The notes beneath the pieces are model-generated. The model worked only from the letters and a program-made list of their open reading frames with translations, was not told the origin of the DNA and did no database searches. Positions 26,391-36,635 of a stretch of DNA of 40,890 nt are shown here, piece by piece. Source of the DNA: Schaalia cardiffensis (GTDB taxonomy: Bacteria; Actinomycetota; Actinomycetes; Actinomycetales; Actinomycetaceae); the NCBI RefSeq assembly GCF_016405145.1, contig NZ_JAEKIA010000016.1:1-40890 (forward strand), read 5' to 3'. The first letter of the stretch is position 1. Each line of letters begins with the position of its first letter. Made by a program: the position numbers and the translations under genes.

Positions 26391-27363
26391 AGATCCTCAT
26401 GAGGCATTGACGCCGCAGACCCTCGCCGTCTACATGAGCTCCGGCAGAGCGGTTCAGATTCGCATCGGGACCGATCCCGTATGCATCCTCGGCATCGACC
26501 CCGTACACGACGAGCTCACCCTCCGAACCCCCGCGACCGACGAGGACTTCGACCTGTCCGGTTACCGAATGATCAGAGGAAAGATCATTGAGGAGATCGG
26601 CGAGGGCGCCATGTGGTTCAGACTCGCCATCGATGCCACCGGTCACGAGTACGAGGCGTACTCGTTGCTCCGATCGGTCTCCGAACATCTCCAGCAGGGT
26701 GAGCGCCTCGAGCGCGCCCTCGTCGTCTCCCTCGACGGATACAGGGATCTCTTCTCAAGAATCCCGCGCCTCAGCGCCGATCAGGAGACAGGACTGTTCG
26801 GCGAATTGCTCGCCCTTGCGGACGAGATCGGCGCTGAGGCCTCCGTCAAGGCGTGGCTCGGCCCCCGCGGGGAGGAGCACGATTTCGTCCTGCCCGACGT
26901 GGACGTCGAGGTGAAGACGACGACATCCGAGAAGAGAACCCACATCATCCACGGAGTCGATCAGCTTACCCGAACCCCGGGCAGGCCACTGCAGATGCTG
27001 TCGATCCAGCTGACACGAGCCGGAGCCTCGAATCGGGGGTTGACGCTCACCGAGCTCGTCGGCGCGGTCAGGCGGGGGCTTCGCCTGATGAGAACGGAAC
27101 TCGATGAAAGGCTTGAACTAATGGGTTGGAGGGACCCCGACGCCGAGGAGCTCTTCACGTCGCGCTTCCTGCAGCGGACTGCGCCGCGCTTCTACGACGT
27201 TGACGACTCCTTCCCCGCCATCACATCAGACGGGCTTTCCAGAATCCTCGAACGCCCCGAACTGGTCCGGGGCGTGGACTACAGGATCGACGTCTCCGCG
27301 ATAGAGGGGACGGACGCCCCGGCATGGAGTATGACGATGCGCGACGAGCAGGAGGAACGATGA
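26383..27363 (+). CDS. DUF4420-type PD-(D/E)XK nuclease-like protein
   Basis: I chose the GTG at 26383 because AGGAAGGAG precedes it by 7 bases; an ATG at 26338 has no such site and would overlap the previous gene by 53 bases. The 326-residue product shows a PD-(D/E)XK pattern: helix GLFGELLAL with E141, D167 in EEHDFVLP, and E176-V-K178 in DVDVEVKTT. It fits the PD-(D/E)XK motif proteins (DUF4420) found between MutL-like and Z1 genes. All key residues are present, so it may be an active nuclease. The Z1 gene starts inside its stop (ATGA). Confidence 0.88.
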   Translation: MPEDPHEALTPQTLAVYMSSGRAVQIRIGTDPVCILGIDPVHDELTLRTPATDEDFDLSGYRMIRGKIIEEIGEGAMWFRLAIDATGHEYEAYSLLRSVSEHLQQGERLERALVVSLDGYRDLFSRIPRLSADQETGLFGELLALADEIGAEASVKAWLGPRGEEHDFVLPDVDVEVKTTTSEKRTHIIHGVDQLTRTPGRPLQMLSIQLTRAGASNRGLTLTELVGAVRRGLRLMRTELDERLELMGWRDPDAEELFTSRFLQRTAPRFYDVDDSFPAITSDGLSRILERPELVRGVDYRIDVSAIEGTDAPAWSMTMRDEQEER

Positions 27364-30356
27364 GTCAGGACGATTACGACAAGGCATTCGAACGCGCCAT
27401 GCGCTCGATGACGGGAGAGCCGGATGATCTCCAACGGCTCATCAACACGATGCTCTGGAAGAGCAGCAAGACGATCAACACCGACGAACTCGCCGAGCTG
27501 ATCCTCGACGCGGACTCGAACTCTCCTGCCAAGACCGCGTTCATCCTCGCCCTCTACCGGTGGGACGACTCGGAAGACACGACGTGGACGGATGGAACAG
27601 CCCCAGCGACCCGGGAGCGCCGTTCGCGTATCCTCACCCTCCTCGGAATCCCCAGAGAGGACCACAATGCCATCAACGAAGCATTCCCCGTCCGAGCTGA
27701 GGAGAACGCGTACATCCTCGATCCCGAGTGGGCGCCGTGGTACGACGAGGCACGCAGAAGCGAGCACCACTTCTATTGGGACGCCTACAAGAACGTCCTG
27801 AGTAAGAAACTGCCCCCCGCATCCGTCGCGGCGATCGATGTCTCGACGACGCAGATCGTTGGAAGGCTCGCCGACCCGACTTCCGAGACGCCCTACCAAT
27901 CGCGCGGACTCGTCGTGGGCCACGTGCAGAGTGGGAAGACCGCCAACTTCACCGGTGTCATCGCCAAGGCGATCGATGCTGGGTACCGCCTCATCATCGT
28001 GCTCACTGGGACCATCGAACTACTGAGGGCCCAGACCCAGAGGCGCCTCGATATGGAACTCATCGGGAGGGAGAACATCATCGGCGGCATGGATCCGGCG
28101 AATCCAGACCACATGATCGACATCGACTACGCCTCCAACGATGACGCCGATTGGATTGCCGGCAGATTCGTCAGTCACGGAGCGAGATTCACAGACGCAG
28201 GCGTCCCCGAGATCCGCCGGCTCACGCGCGCCAAGGACGATTACAAGTACCTCAAGGCCGGGCTCGACGCACTCGACTTCCGCAAGGGCCACGAACTCAG
28301 GCGCCCCGAGAAACCCATGTGGACGCCCGAAAACCTCCACGAGACCGATGTACGGATCGCGGTCGTCAAGAAGAATACACGGGTGCTCGAGAAGCTCGTA
28401 AGGGATCTCGGACGGATCCACGCGAGCCTTGGCGAGATCCCGACCCTCATCATCGACGACGAGGCCGATCAAGCCTCGGTGAACACCCTCAACCCCAAGA
28501 AGGCGACCGATGTTCAAGAGAGGACCGCGATCAACAAGAAGATCTCCGAGCTGCTGGGAGAACTCAAGCGCGCCCAATACATCGGCTACACCGCCACGCC
28601 TTTCGCGAACGTTTTCGTCTCACCGGAGGACTCGGAGGACATCTTCCCACGAGACTTCATAGTCAGCCTCGCCGCGCCCGAGGAGTACAGGGGAGGAGCC
28701 GCGTATCACGACTTCGAGGAACTCACAGACGAAGAGAAGAAAGACCCGTCGATCTCGAACGAACGGGCGTTCGTCAGGGACCTGATGGCTGTGACGCCCG
28801 AGGACGCGGAAGAAGAACTCGGACGGGCGATCGACTCCTTCGTCCTCACAGGAGCGATCAAGCTCTGGCGCGCCGAAGAGCAGCCGGGGCTCGTGAAGCG
28901 CTTCCGCCACCACACGATGCTCGTCCACGAGTCGGTCAGAACGCAGGACCACGCAGATCTTGCCGCAACTATCACGAGGATCTGGAAGGAGCACGGATAC
29001 GGCTCGCCCGCTGCCAACGCCCGGCTTCGTAGACTCTTCGACGAGGACTTCAAGATCGTCTCCTCCGCAAGGGATTGGGAGCAGGGACTGCTCCTTCTGC
29101 CCGACTCCTTCGACGAGGTCGCACCGTTCGTCGGCGAAGTACTCGACAGAGTCACTCCGGAGGGTGTCGCCGATCCGGTGGTCGTCGTGAACGGCGACAA
29201 GGAACAACAGTATCGGCAGGTCGATTTCGAGAGCGACGACGTTTGGAGGATCCTCGTCGGAGGAACCAAACTCAGCCGAGGATTCACCCTCGAAGGCCTC
29301 ACCATCACCTATTTCAAGAGACGTGCCCTGCAGGCCGACAGCCTCATGCAGATGGGCCGCTGGTTCGGATACCGGAAGGGTTACAGCGACCTCGTACGCC
29401 TCTACATGGCACGCAACATCCAGAAGTCCGGCAAAAGCTACGACCTGTACGAGGCGTTTGGGGCGATCATGAAAGACGAGGAGGACTTCAGAGCGCAGCT
29501 CAAAATCTTCTCCCAACTCGACGAGAGAGGCATTCCGAAGGTCAAACCCATCCAAGTGCCACCGCTGGTGTTTCAACAGCTGCCGTGGCTCAAACCGACT
29601 AGTACGACGAAGATGTACAACGCCGAGCTGAGCATGCAGGGCATCGGTGGCAGGCTTCAGGACTTTCCCCGCCAACCCGAGAGGGGCGACGGATCGATCA
29701 ACAGGAAGCACTTCGAACTGGTTAAAGGATGGTTCGACGATGGGCTGTTCGGGGACACCGAAGAGTTCGAGTACTACGATGCGCAACGCCGTAAGGAGGC
29801 CTCGTTCAAGGGGCGCATCGCGATCGTCCCGGCAGAGGGGATGCTCGAAGTCCTCGAAGGGTTCGACTGGACCCAGAACTATGACTTCGAGCCCAACGCC
29901 ACGATGATCCGCCAGGCGATGGCGGAGGAGAAACTGGAGGACTGGGCCGTTCTGCTGCCCGAGCTCACGAAGACGACCTTCAAGGTCGTCGATGGACTCA
30001 CAATCCCGGTGCTCAAGAGAACGAGGAGAAGCGGCAGCCGCGGTGGCTTCTCGGGCTCGTCATTCCGACAGCGCGACGCGATCGAGATGATCGCTGGCAA
30101 CCCGAGAGTGAACAGCATCGGGTGTGCGAGTCACTACCACCGATTGACACGAGGAGCACTTCTGCTGACCTTCGCGGCCGATCCCGTTGAGGGGCATGAG
30201 AGAGACCCGAAACTCTTGCCGGAGGTTGTGTCGGCAGAGGACATCGCAACGATCTTCTCGTATGCGATCTCCTACCTCGCTGCGCCCAAGCCTCGCATCG
30301 CATTCAGGGCCAAGAAGAAGAACCACGGATCGGAGGCCATCGTCGATGCCGATTGA
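27360..30356 (+). CDS. Z1-domain superfamily 2 helicase-like ATPase
   Basis: The 998-residue product has the Z1 architecture. Motif I is VGHVQSGKT (186-194), motif II IIDDEAD (364-370) and motif III GYTATP (409-414). The Z1 region then runs through LVGGTKLSRGFTLEGLT and QMGRWFGYRKGY, which holds the motif VI arginines. The N-terminal ~170 residues are a helical accessory domain. GGAGGA lies just before the ATG, which overlaps the previous stop; the last 11 bases overlap the Vsr gene. Z1 proteins accompany MORC/MutL-like ATPases in restriction-type systems and are thought to translocate on or remodel DNA. No methylase or nuclease domain is fused to it here. Confidence 0.93.
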   Translation: MSQDDYDKAFERAMRSMTGEPDDLQRLINTMLWKSSKTINTDELAELILDADSNSPAKTAFILALYRWDDSEDTTWTDGTAPATRERRSRILTLLGIPREDHNAINEAFPVRAEENAYILDPEWAPWYDEARRSEHHFYWDAYKNVLSKKLPPASVAAIDVSTTQIVGRLADPTSETPYQSRGLVVGHVQSGKTANFTGVIAKAIDAGYRLIIVLTGTIELLRAQTQRRLDMELIGRENIIGGMDPANPDHMIDIDYASNDDADWIAGRFVSHGARFTDAGVPEIRRLTRAKDDYKYLKAGLDALDFRKGHELRRPEKPMWTPENLHETDVRIAVVKKNTRVLEKLVRDLGRIHASLGEIPTLIIDDEADQASVNTLNPKKATDVQERTAINKKISELLGELKRAQYIGYTATPFANVFVSPEDSEDIFPRDFIVSLAAPEEYRGGAAYHDFEELTDEEKKDPSISNERAFVRDLMAVTPEDAEEELGRAIDSFVLTGAIKLWRAEEQPGLVKRFRHHTMLVHESVRTQDHADLAATITRIWKEHGYGSPAANARLRRLFDEDFKIVSSARDWEQGLLLLPDSFDEVAPFVGEVLDRVTPEGVADPVVVVNGDKEQQYRQVDFESDDVWRILVGGTKLSRGFTLEGLTITYFKRRALQADSLMQMGRWFGYRKGYSDLVRLYMARNIQKSGKSYDLYEAFGAIMKDEEDFRAQLKIFSQLDERGIPKVKPIQVPPLVFQQLPWLKPTSTTKMYNAELSMQGIGGRLQDFPRQPERGDGSINRKHFELVKGWFDDGLFGDTEEFEYYDAQRRKEASFKGRIAIVPAEGMLEVLEGFDWTQNYDFEPNATMIRQAMAEEKLEDWAVLLPELTKTTFKVVDGLTIPVLKRTRRSGSRGGFSGSSFRQRDAIEMIAGNPRVNSIGCASHYHRLTRGALLLTFAADPVEGHERDPKLLPEVVSAEDIATIFSYAISYLAAPKPRIAFRAKKKNHGSEAIVDAD

Positions 30357-30777
30357 TCCATCGGCGGCCGGAAAGTCCTGGGCCTCGACACCCGGCGTCA
30401 TGAAATCGATGAAGTCGAACAGACGACGCGACACAGGCCCAGAACTCGACATCAGGAGACGGCTCCACGCCAGGGGGTACCGGTACAGGGTCGACTACTC
30501 GGGGTGGAGCAACAAACGGCGGCGCGCGGACATCGTCTTCACCCGACGCAGGATCGCTGTGTTCATCGACGGATGCTTCTGGCACTCCTGTCCGCAGCAC
30601 GGCACAATCCCCATGTCCAATGAAGACTACTGGCGTCCGAAACTCGAATGGAACGCTCGAAGAGACCTCGAGACGAACCGGCTGTTAGAAGCCGAGGGGT
30701 GGCGGGTGCTCCGCATCTGGGAACACATTCCCATCGAGGAGGCTGTTGAGGCCATCATCCGGGAACTCCACCGCTGA
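30346..30777 (+). CDS. vsr: Very-short-patch repair (Vsr) type endonuclease
   Basis: The 143-residue product has the Vsr fold signature: KSNRRRDTGPELDIRRRLHARG near the N-terminus (E33), RRADIVF with catalytic aspartate D62, FIDGCFWHSCPQHG (D75 at the position of E. coli H64, H80 at that of H69), then WRPKLEWNARRD and WRVLRIWEH. Classical Vsr nicks T:G mismatches left by deamination of 5-methylcytosine. The ATG at 30346 has GGAGG 9 bases upstream and overlaps the Z1 gene by 11 bases. It is the last gene of the operon. It could repair damage caused by the island's own C5 methyltransferase or act as its restriction nuclease; sequence alone does not decide. Confidence 0.93.
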   Translation: MPIDPSAAGKSWASTPGVMKSMKSNRRRDTGPELDIRRRLHARGYRYRVDYSGWSNKRRRADIVFTRRRIAVFIDGCFWHSCPQHGTIPMSNEDYWRPKLEWNARRDLETNRLLEAEGWRVLRIWEHIPIEEAVEAIIRELHR

Positions 30778-31171
30778 TCGGCGCATCTGATGAGTGCCGG
30801 GCCCAGTGCCATGCGATGACCGGGATGAGGTCACAACGCCAGATGAATTATGAGCGCTGTGACGGCGGACGGCCAGCGGTCTGCCGGAGCAACTGCAGCG
30901 GGCAATGGATCATTTGCGTTATTGAGGAGCCCTGAGTTCGGTCGTTTTACGGGGTGATAGGTTTGTTGGCCGGACGGTCCTGGCATGATTGCTTGCCTCT
31001 GTCATTTTATGATCCGGGGGTGTTGTCACCAGGATTGGACGGACACACTCGTGATTGCTGATCAGGAGCGTGGCACTAGATGCCTGTCGTAACGTTGGTG
31101 TAAGATGGATGCGTTTGCCGTAAAACCGACGGAAGCGCACTGGCTGGTTCTATCTCGAAGGCGAGGCCCTC
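30778..31171. other. Intergenic stretch between the vsr gene and the IS110-like pseudogene
   Basis: I see no gene here. The right part, roughly the last 100-150 bases, is probably the 5' non-coding end of the IS110-like element and includes a TAAGAT box near 31101. No clear terminator follows the six-gene operon. Confidence 0.5.
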
Positions 31172-32133
31172 ATGAACCCTGACGATATAAACATTTGGCT
31201 TGGCATCGACGTGGGAAAGACCAATCATCGGGCAACAGCAACTGACGCTTCCGGTAAGCAAGTTTACTCGCATTCGCTGCCTAATAACGAGAGTTAACTA
31301 CGGCAAATCTATTCAGATCTTGCCACCCAGGGGCGGGTTCTGGTCGTGGGCGACCAGCCAACAACGATCGGCGCGCTGACCGTCGCGCTTGCCCAGGCAA
31401 TGGGTGTTGCGGTTGCTCATCCGTCGGGATTAGCGATGCGGCGAATCGCTGACTTGTATCCGGACAACGCAAGGACGGACCAGTGCGATGCGTTCATCAT
31501 CTCCCAGGCAGCTCGCACCATGTCACACGCGCTCAGGACTCTTCGAGCACGGGACTGGCAAGCCTTGAGTGAGGACATTCTCAACGCGCTCGCAACGCAA
31601 ACCGTGACCGTGACGAACGCGGCAGCAAACGTCATCCCACACTTAGCTGCAACCTTGAACGAGCTCTACCGTCAACGCGCCGACATTGAAGAACAAATCG
31701 AGGAATTGGCTAGCCAGCACCCTCTTTAGCAGGCCCTAACCTCCATGCCTGGAGTTGGGGTTAGGGCCGTCGCTGTGATCATAGCCGAGCTCGCCGGTAA
31801 AGACTTTGCTTCTGCCTCCCATCTCGCCTCTTATGCCGGACGCACGCCCACAACTCGCCAGTCCGGAACCTCGATCAAGTCCGAAATCGTCTCTCACACA
31901 GGCGACAAACGCCTCAAAAGGACCCTATTCCTTTCCGCTTTCGCGTCCCTGCGCTGAGCCCCGCCCTCACGCCGCTACTACTGACAAGAAACGCTTCGCC
32001 GGAAAACGACATGACCAAGCCCTTGTCGCGCTAGCCCACAATCGTCGAACCGTCCTGTATGCCATGGTCCGCGACAACACACTCTACGAAACCAAACCCG
32101 CCAAACAAGCAGCCTAAAACTTGCCAGAGAATA
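31172..32133 (+). pseudogene. Broken IS110-family transposase and 3' end of the element
   Basis: The sequence starts with an ATG at 31172 and reads as an IS110-type DEDD transposase: WLGIDVGKTNH near the N-terminus, VGDQPTTIGALTVALA, the DARTDQCDA-like NARTDQCDAFIIS, and the C-terminal transposase-20 part SMPGVGVRAVAVIIAEL, then LASYAGRTPTTRQSG. It is interrupted by an in-frame TAA at 31295-31297, TAG at 31727-31729 and TGA at about 31955, and it changes frame between about 31957 and 31990 before ending (ETKPAKQAA, stop at 32117). It is therefore inactive. The 3' end beyond the stop matches 16283-16320. Confidence 0.88.
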
Positions 32134-32375
32134 TGTTTTGTCTAAGAGGCTGACGCCTGATAGCAGAATAATCTACTGGCAGTGCCTGCGGTCTCGTTGC
32201 TCTTTCGCGTAACGTCATGCATGACATCTGCTCGCCGAGATTGATGTGTAAGGGAGGGGTGTACAGAGGGGCCGGAGCGTTATTACGACACGATGTCTGC
32301 ATCTGATCCCGGCACCCGAGCTCGCAGCAGTGTCCACATTGCGCGCAGCGGCTGCATGTGATGTAGATCGCCCCC

Positions 32376-32381
32376 TACAGT
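32376..32381 (+). promoter_or_regulatory. Candidate -10 box of the leuA leader transcript
   Basis: TACAGT lies 7 bases before the leader-peptide ATG, so the message could be leaderless. The upstream -35 region (around 32352-32358) is poor. A perfect 12-base palindrome, GTCATGCATGAC, is further upstream at 32214-32225, with no known role. Confidence 0.45.
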
Positions 32382-32387
32382 GGGACC

Positions 32388-32419
32388 ATGCGACGAATGG
32401 AAACTCTCCTTCTTCTTCG

Positions 32420-32435
<16 letters not shown>
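32388..32435 (+). CDS. leuL: Leucine leader peptide of the leuA operon
   Basis: A 15-codon frame, MRRMETLLLLRRDEA, contains four consecutive leucine codons (CTC CTT CTT CTT). It ends 80 bases before leuA and is followed by mutually exclusive inverted repeats. This is the usual layout of leucine attenuation: ribosome stalling at the leucine codons when charged tRNA-Leu is scarce would change the RNA fold. The ATG is probably the first transcribed codon or close to it, as no ribosome binding site precedes it. Confidence 0.8.
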
Positions 32436-34270
<1,835 letters not shown>

Positions 34271-34404
34271 GCGGGGAAGAGCGCCCAGCGTTGAGTAGCG
34301 AAGCGAAGCGCGCTCGAGTCCTCCGGGATCACCTTCACGCACAGCCGTGCGCTGAGCGTGAATCACCCATTGCGTTGAGCAGTGAGACGCCACGCTGAAC
34401 TGTG

Positions 34405-34451
34405 AGCCCTGGCCGCCCTCGGTGAGTGAATCGACGAGGGCGACCAGGGCT
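34405..34451 (+). terminator. Hairpin after leuA
   Basis: AGCCCTGGCCGCCCTCG (34405-34421) pairs with CGAGGGCGACCAGGGCT (34435-34451), leaving one mismatch and a 13-base loop. It lies 135 bases after leuA and 73 bases before recO. It lacks a long T-run but is a very stable GC-rich stem of the sort expected at the end of the leuA transcript. Confidence 0.65.
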
Positions 34452-34524
34452 TGCGTGAAGGAGCCCCTCTTGTGGCGCGCCCCGAGGCGCGCCCGCCCCT
34501 CATCAATGGGACAATACCGGGGTG

Positions 34525-35259
34525 ATGAGAAGCTATCGGGACGAGGCGATAGTCCTGCGCACCCACAAACTGGGTGAAGCGGACCGCATCATCACCCTGC
34601 TCACCTCCGAGCATGGGCTCGTGCGCGCAGTCGCGAAGGGAGTGCGCCGAACCTCCTCGAAGTTCGGTTCCCGAGTTGAGCCCTTCGGCGTCGTCGACGT
34701 CCAAATCGCGAAGGGCCGCAGCCTCGACATCATTACTCAGGTTGAGGTCATTAGCGTCCACGCAGACGCGCTCGCCTCCAACTTCGAGTTGTATACGCGC
34801 GCCTCCGTCATGGTTGAAACCGCTGAGAAACTCACCCAGGACTCGGATGAGGGGGCGCGCTCCCAGTACTTGCTCCTCGTCGGTGCCCTCTTCGCCCTTT
34901 CCCATGTGCGCCACGACCCCTCGCTGATCCTCACTTCATACATTCTGCGGGCCCTCGCGATCGCAGGTTGGGCGCCCTCCTGCTTCGATTGTGCGATCTG
35001 CGGCGCCCAAGGCCCCCACTCCTCCTTCTCCATTCACGAGGGCGGGGCCGTGTGCGGACAATGCCGACCCGCGGGAGCGGCCGCTCCCGCTCCTGAGACC
35101 ATGACCCTCATTGGCGAGCTCCTCTCAGGGGATTGGGCGCGTGCCGACACTGCCGAGGGCTTCGCCAGGAACGAGGCGCACGCCCTCGTCTCCTCCTATG
35201 CTCAATGGCACGTGGAACGCAGGATCCACTCTCTGCGAGTCCTGGAAAGGAGCCGATGA
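34525..35259 (+). CDS. recO: DNA repair protein RecO
   Basis: RecO anneals single strands and helps load RecA in the RecFOR pathway. The 244-residue product has the N-terminal OB-fold (YRDEAIVLRTHKLGEADRI, then VAKGVRRTSSKFGSRVEPF) and a zinc finger (CFDCAICG and CGQC), followed by the helical C-terminal domain. The start could be the ATG at 34525 or the GTG three bases earlier; neither has a clear ribosome binding site, so initiation may be leaderless. Its stop overlaps the uppS start. The recO-uppS order is typical of actinobacteria. Confidence 0.93.
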   Translation: MRSYRDEAIVLRTHKLGEADRIITLLTSEHGLVRAVAKGVRRTSSKFGSRVEPFGVVDVQIAKGRSLDIITQVEVISVHADALASNFELYTRASVMVETAEKLTQDSDEGARSQYLLLVGALFALSHVRHDPSLILTSYILRALAIAGWAPSCFDCAICGAQGPHSSFSIHEGGAVCGQCRPAGAAAPAPETMTLIGELLSGDWARADTAEGFARNEAHALVSSYAQWHVERRIHSLRVLERSR

Positions 35260-36080
35260 TGCCTTGTACTCGACCGACCCCGATGGATCGCGCCGGAGGG
35301 GACCCGAATGGCAGGCTCACCGGCCCGGGGGAGTGGCATAGACAAGCCCCAATCTTCGCCCGCAATGAGGTGCCCGCGCATGTCGCCCTCGTGATGGACG
35401 GGAATGGGCGTTGGGCGAACTCCAGGGGCCTTGCCCGGACCGAGGGGCACCGGGCCGGAGAATACGCGCTCATGGACACGATCGCCGGCGCGATTGACGC
35501 GGGCGTGCGCTACCTGAGCGTGTACACCTTCTCCACGGAGAACTGGAAGCGCAGTCCCGCTGAGGTTCGCTTCATCATGTCCTATGCCTCCGATGTCTTG
35601 GCCCGCAGGACTGGACAGCTTGACGAATGGGGGGTTCACGTCCGTTGGGCGGGTCGGCGTCCTCGTTTGTGGAAGTCCGTGATTGATGCTCTTGAGAAGG
35701 CGGAGGCTCACACTCATGCCAACACGACCCTTGACCTTGTGATGTGCGTGAACTATGGGGGGCGCGCAGAGATCGTTGACGCCGTCAGGAAGATTGGGCA
35801 CGAGGTCGCCGCCGGACGTTTAAGGCCCGAGGGGATCACCGAGAAGTCTTTCGGGCATCGCCTCTACTTGCCTGATGTTCCCGATGTGGACCTGATGATT
35901 CGCACTTCTGGTGAAAAGCGGATCTCCAACTATTTGCTCTGGCAGCTCGCCTACTCGGAGATGATGTTCGTCGATACGCCGTGGCCGTCTTTTGACAGAG
36001 AAGCCTTGTGGGATTGTCTTTTGGAGTATGCGGGGCGCGATCGGCGTTTCGGTGGCGCGGTCGATGCCCTGGGCTCTTGA
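35256..36080 (+). CDS. uppS: Isoprenyl transferase (undecaprenyl diphosphate synthase family)
   Basis: This cis-prenyltransferase makes the long-chain polyprenyl diphosphate carrier used in cell-wall synthesis. The 274-residue product shows the catalytic aspartate motif VALVMDGNGRWA (D48), the FSTENWKR substrate motif, and RTSGEKRISNYLLWQLAY near the C-terminus. The double ATG at 35256 and 35259 overlaps the recO stop, and AAAGGAG lies 4 to 7 bases upstream. The N-terminal ~35 residues are a non-conserved extension. Chain length cannot be told from sequence, so uppS here means the family. Confidence 0.93.
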   Translation: MMPCTRPTPMDRAGGDPNGRLTGPGEWHRQAPIFARNEVPAHVALVMDGNGRWANSRGLARTEGHRAGEYALMDTIAGAIDAGVRYLSVYTFSTENWKRSPAEVRFIMSYASDVLARRTGQLDEWGVHVRWAGRRPRLWKSVIDALEKAEAHTHANTTLDLVMCVNYGGRAEIVDAVRKIGHEVAAGRLRPEGITEKSFGHRLYLPDVPDVDLMIRTSGEKRISNYLLWQLAYSEMMFVDTPWPSFDREALWDCLLEYAGRDRRFGGAVDALGS

Positions 36081-36179
36081 GGGGTTTGTAGTTTCTTGAC
36101 CGGTGCCATGCCCGCAAGCTCATCCGCTGGTGCATCGGCCATCTTGCTGCTCCCTGGAAGAGGACATTGCCCTCGTGTC

Positions 36180-36288
36180 GAGTCTTCGCGAGCACAGTTA
36201 TTGACCTGAAGCGCGATGCAGATGATTGAATCCCTAGGTTGAGTTTTCGCGAGCACGCTCGTTGAAGGTCGAGAACGCTGACGATTGA
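36180..36288. repeat. Imperfect direct repeat upstream of the type VII-like cassette
   Basis: Two segments of about 48-50 bases, at 36180-36229 and 36241-36288, share GAGTYTTCGCGAGCAC at their start and end in GATTGA. They lie between uppS and the cassette promoter. They may be regulatory or a remnant duplication. Confidence 0.55.
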
Positions 36289-36314
36289 GCAGAGCAGGGG
36301 CGGACAGATAGAGT
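36285..36314 (+). promoter_or_regulatory. Candidate promoter of the type VII-like cassette
   Basis: TTGAGC (36285-36290) and TAGAGT (36309-36314) are separated by 18 bases. The predicted transcription start falls on or near the ATG at 36321, so the first gene may be translated without a leader. Confidence 0.5.
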
Positions 36315-36320
36315 GTGAGA

Positions 36321-36635
36321 ATGACAGATCTCATCATCAATGGGGCGGCGCTTTCGAGAGCTCGGAACGAACTGAGTGTGAGCGCAGAGGACTTGTGTGC
36401 ACTTCAGGTTCCAGATCTTGGTGAGATGGTTCTGGCAGCGGCACCCGGATCAGGTATGGAAGTGAATTATGCGAGGGTGCGCGATGCCCTCATGGAACTC
36501 ACGAGGGAAGCTGCGGCTCGACTTGTCGAAACCGCTGATGCGATCGCCGCATTCGAATCCGATATGGAAACCACTGACGCTCAAATTGAGGGACACGGGC
36601 GCGGCCTTCTTCAAAGTATCGGAGGGGAGCGATGA
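36321..36635 (+). CDS. Small helical protein, candidate partner of the WXG-domain protein
   Basis: The 104-residue product is predicted to be mostly alpha-helical, with long amphipathic stretches (RVRDALMELTREAAARLVETADAI split over its middle) and no signal peptide. Its size and place directly before a WXG-domain gene resemble the small helical targeting partners (Lap or EsxB-like) of LXG/WXG effectors. There is no W-x-G of its own. It ends inside the start of the next gene (4-base overlap). The family is not recognised; the role is inferred from context. Confidence 0.75.
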   Translation: MTDLIINGAALSRARNELSVSAEDLCALQVPDLGEMVLAAAPGSGMEVNYARVRDALMELTREAAARLVETADAIAAFESDMETTDAQIEGHGRGLLQSIGGER

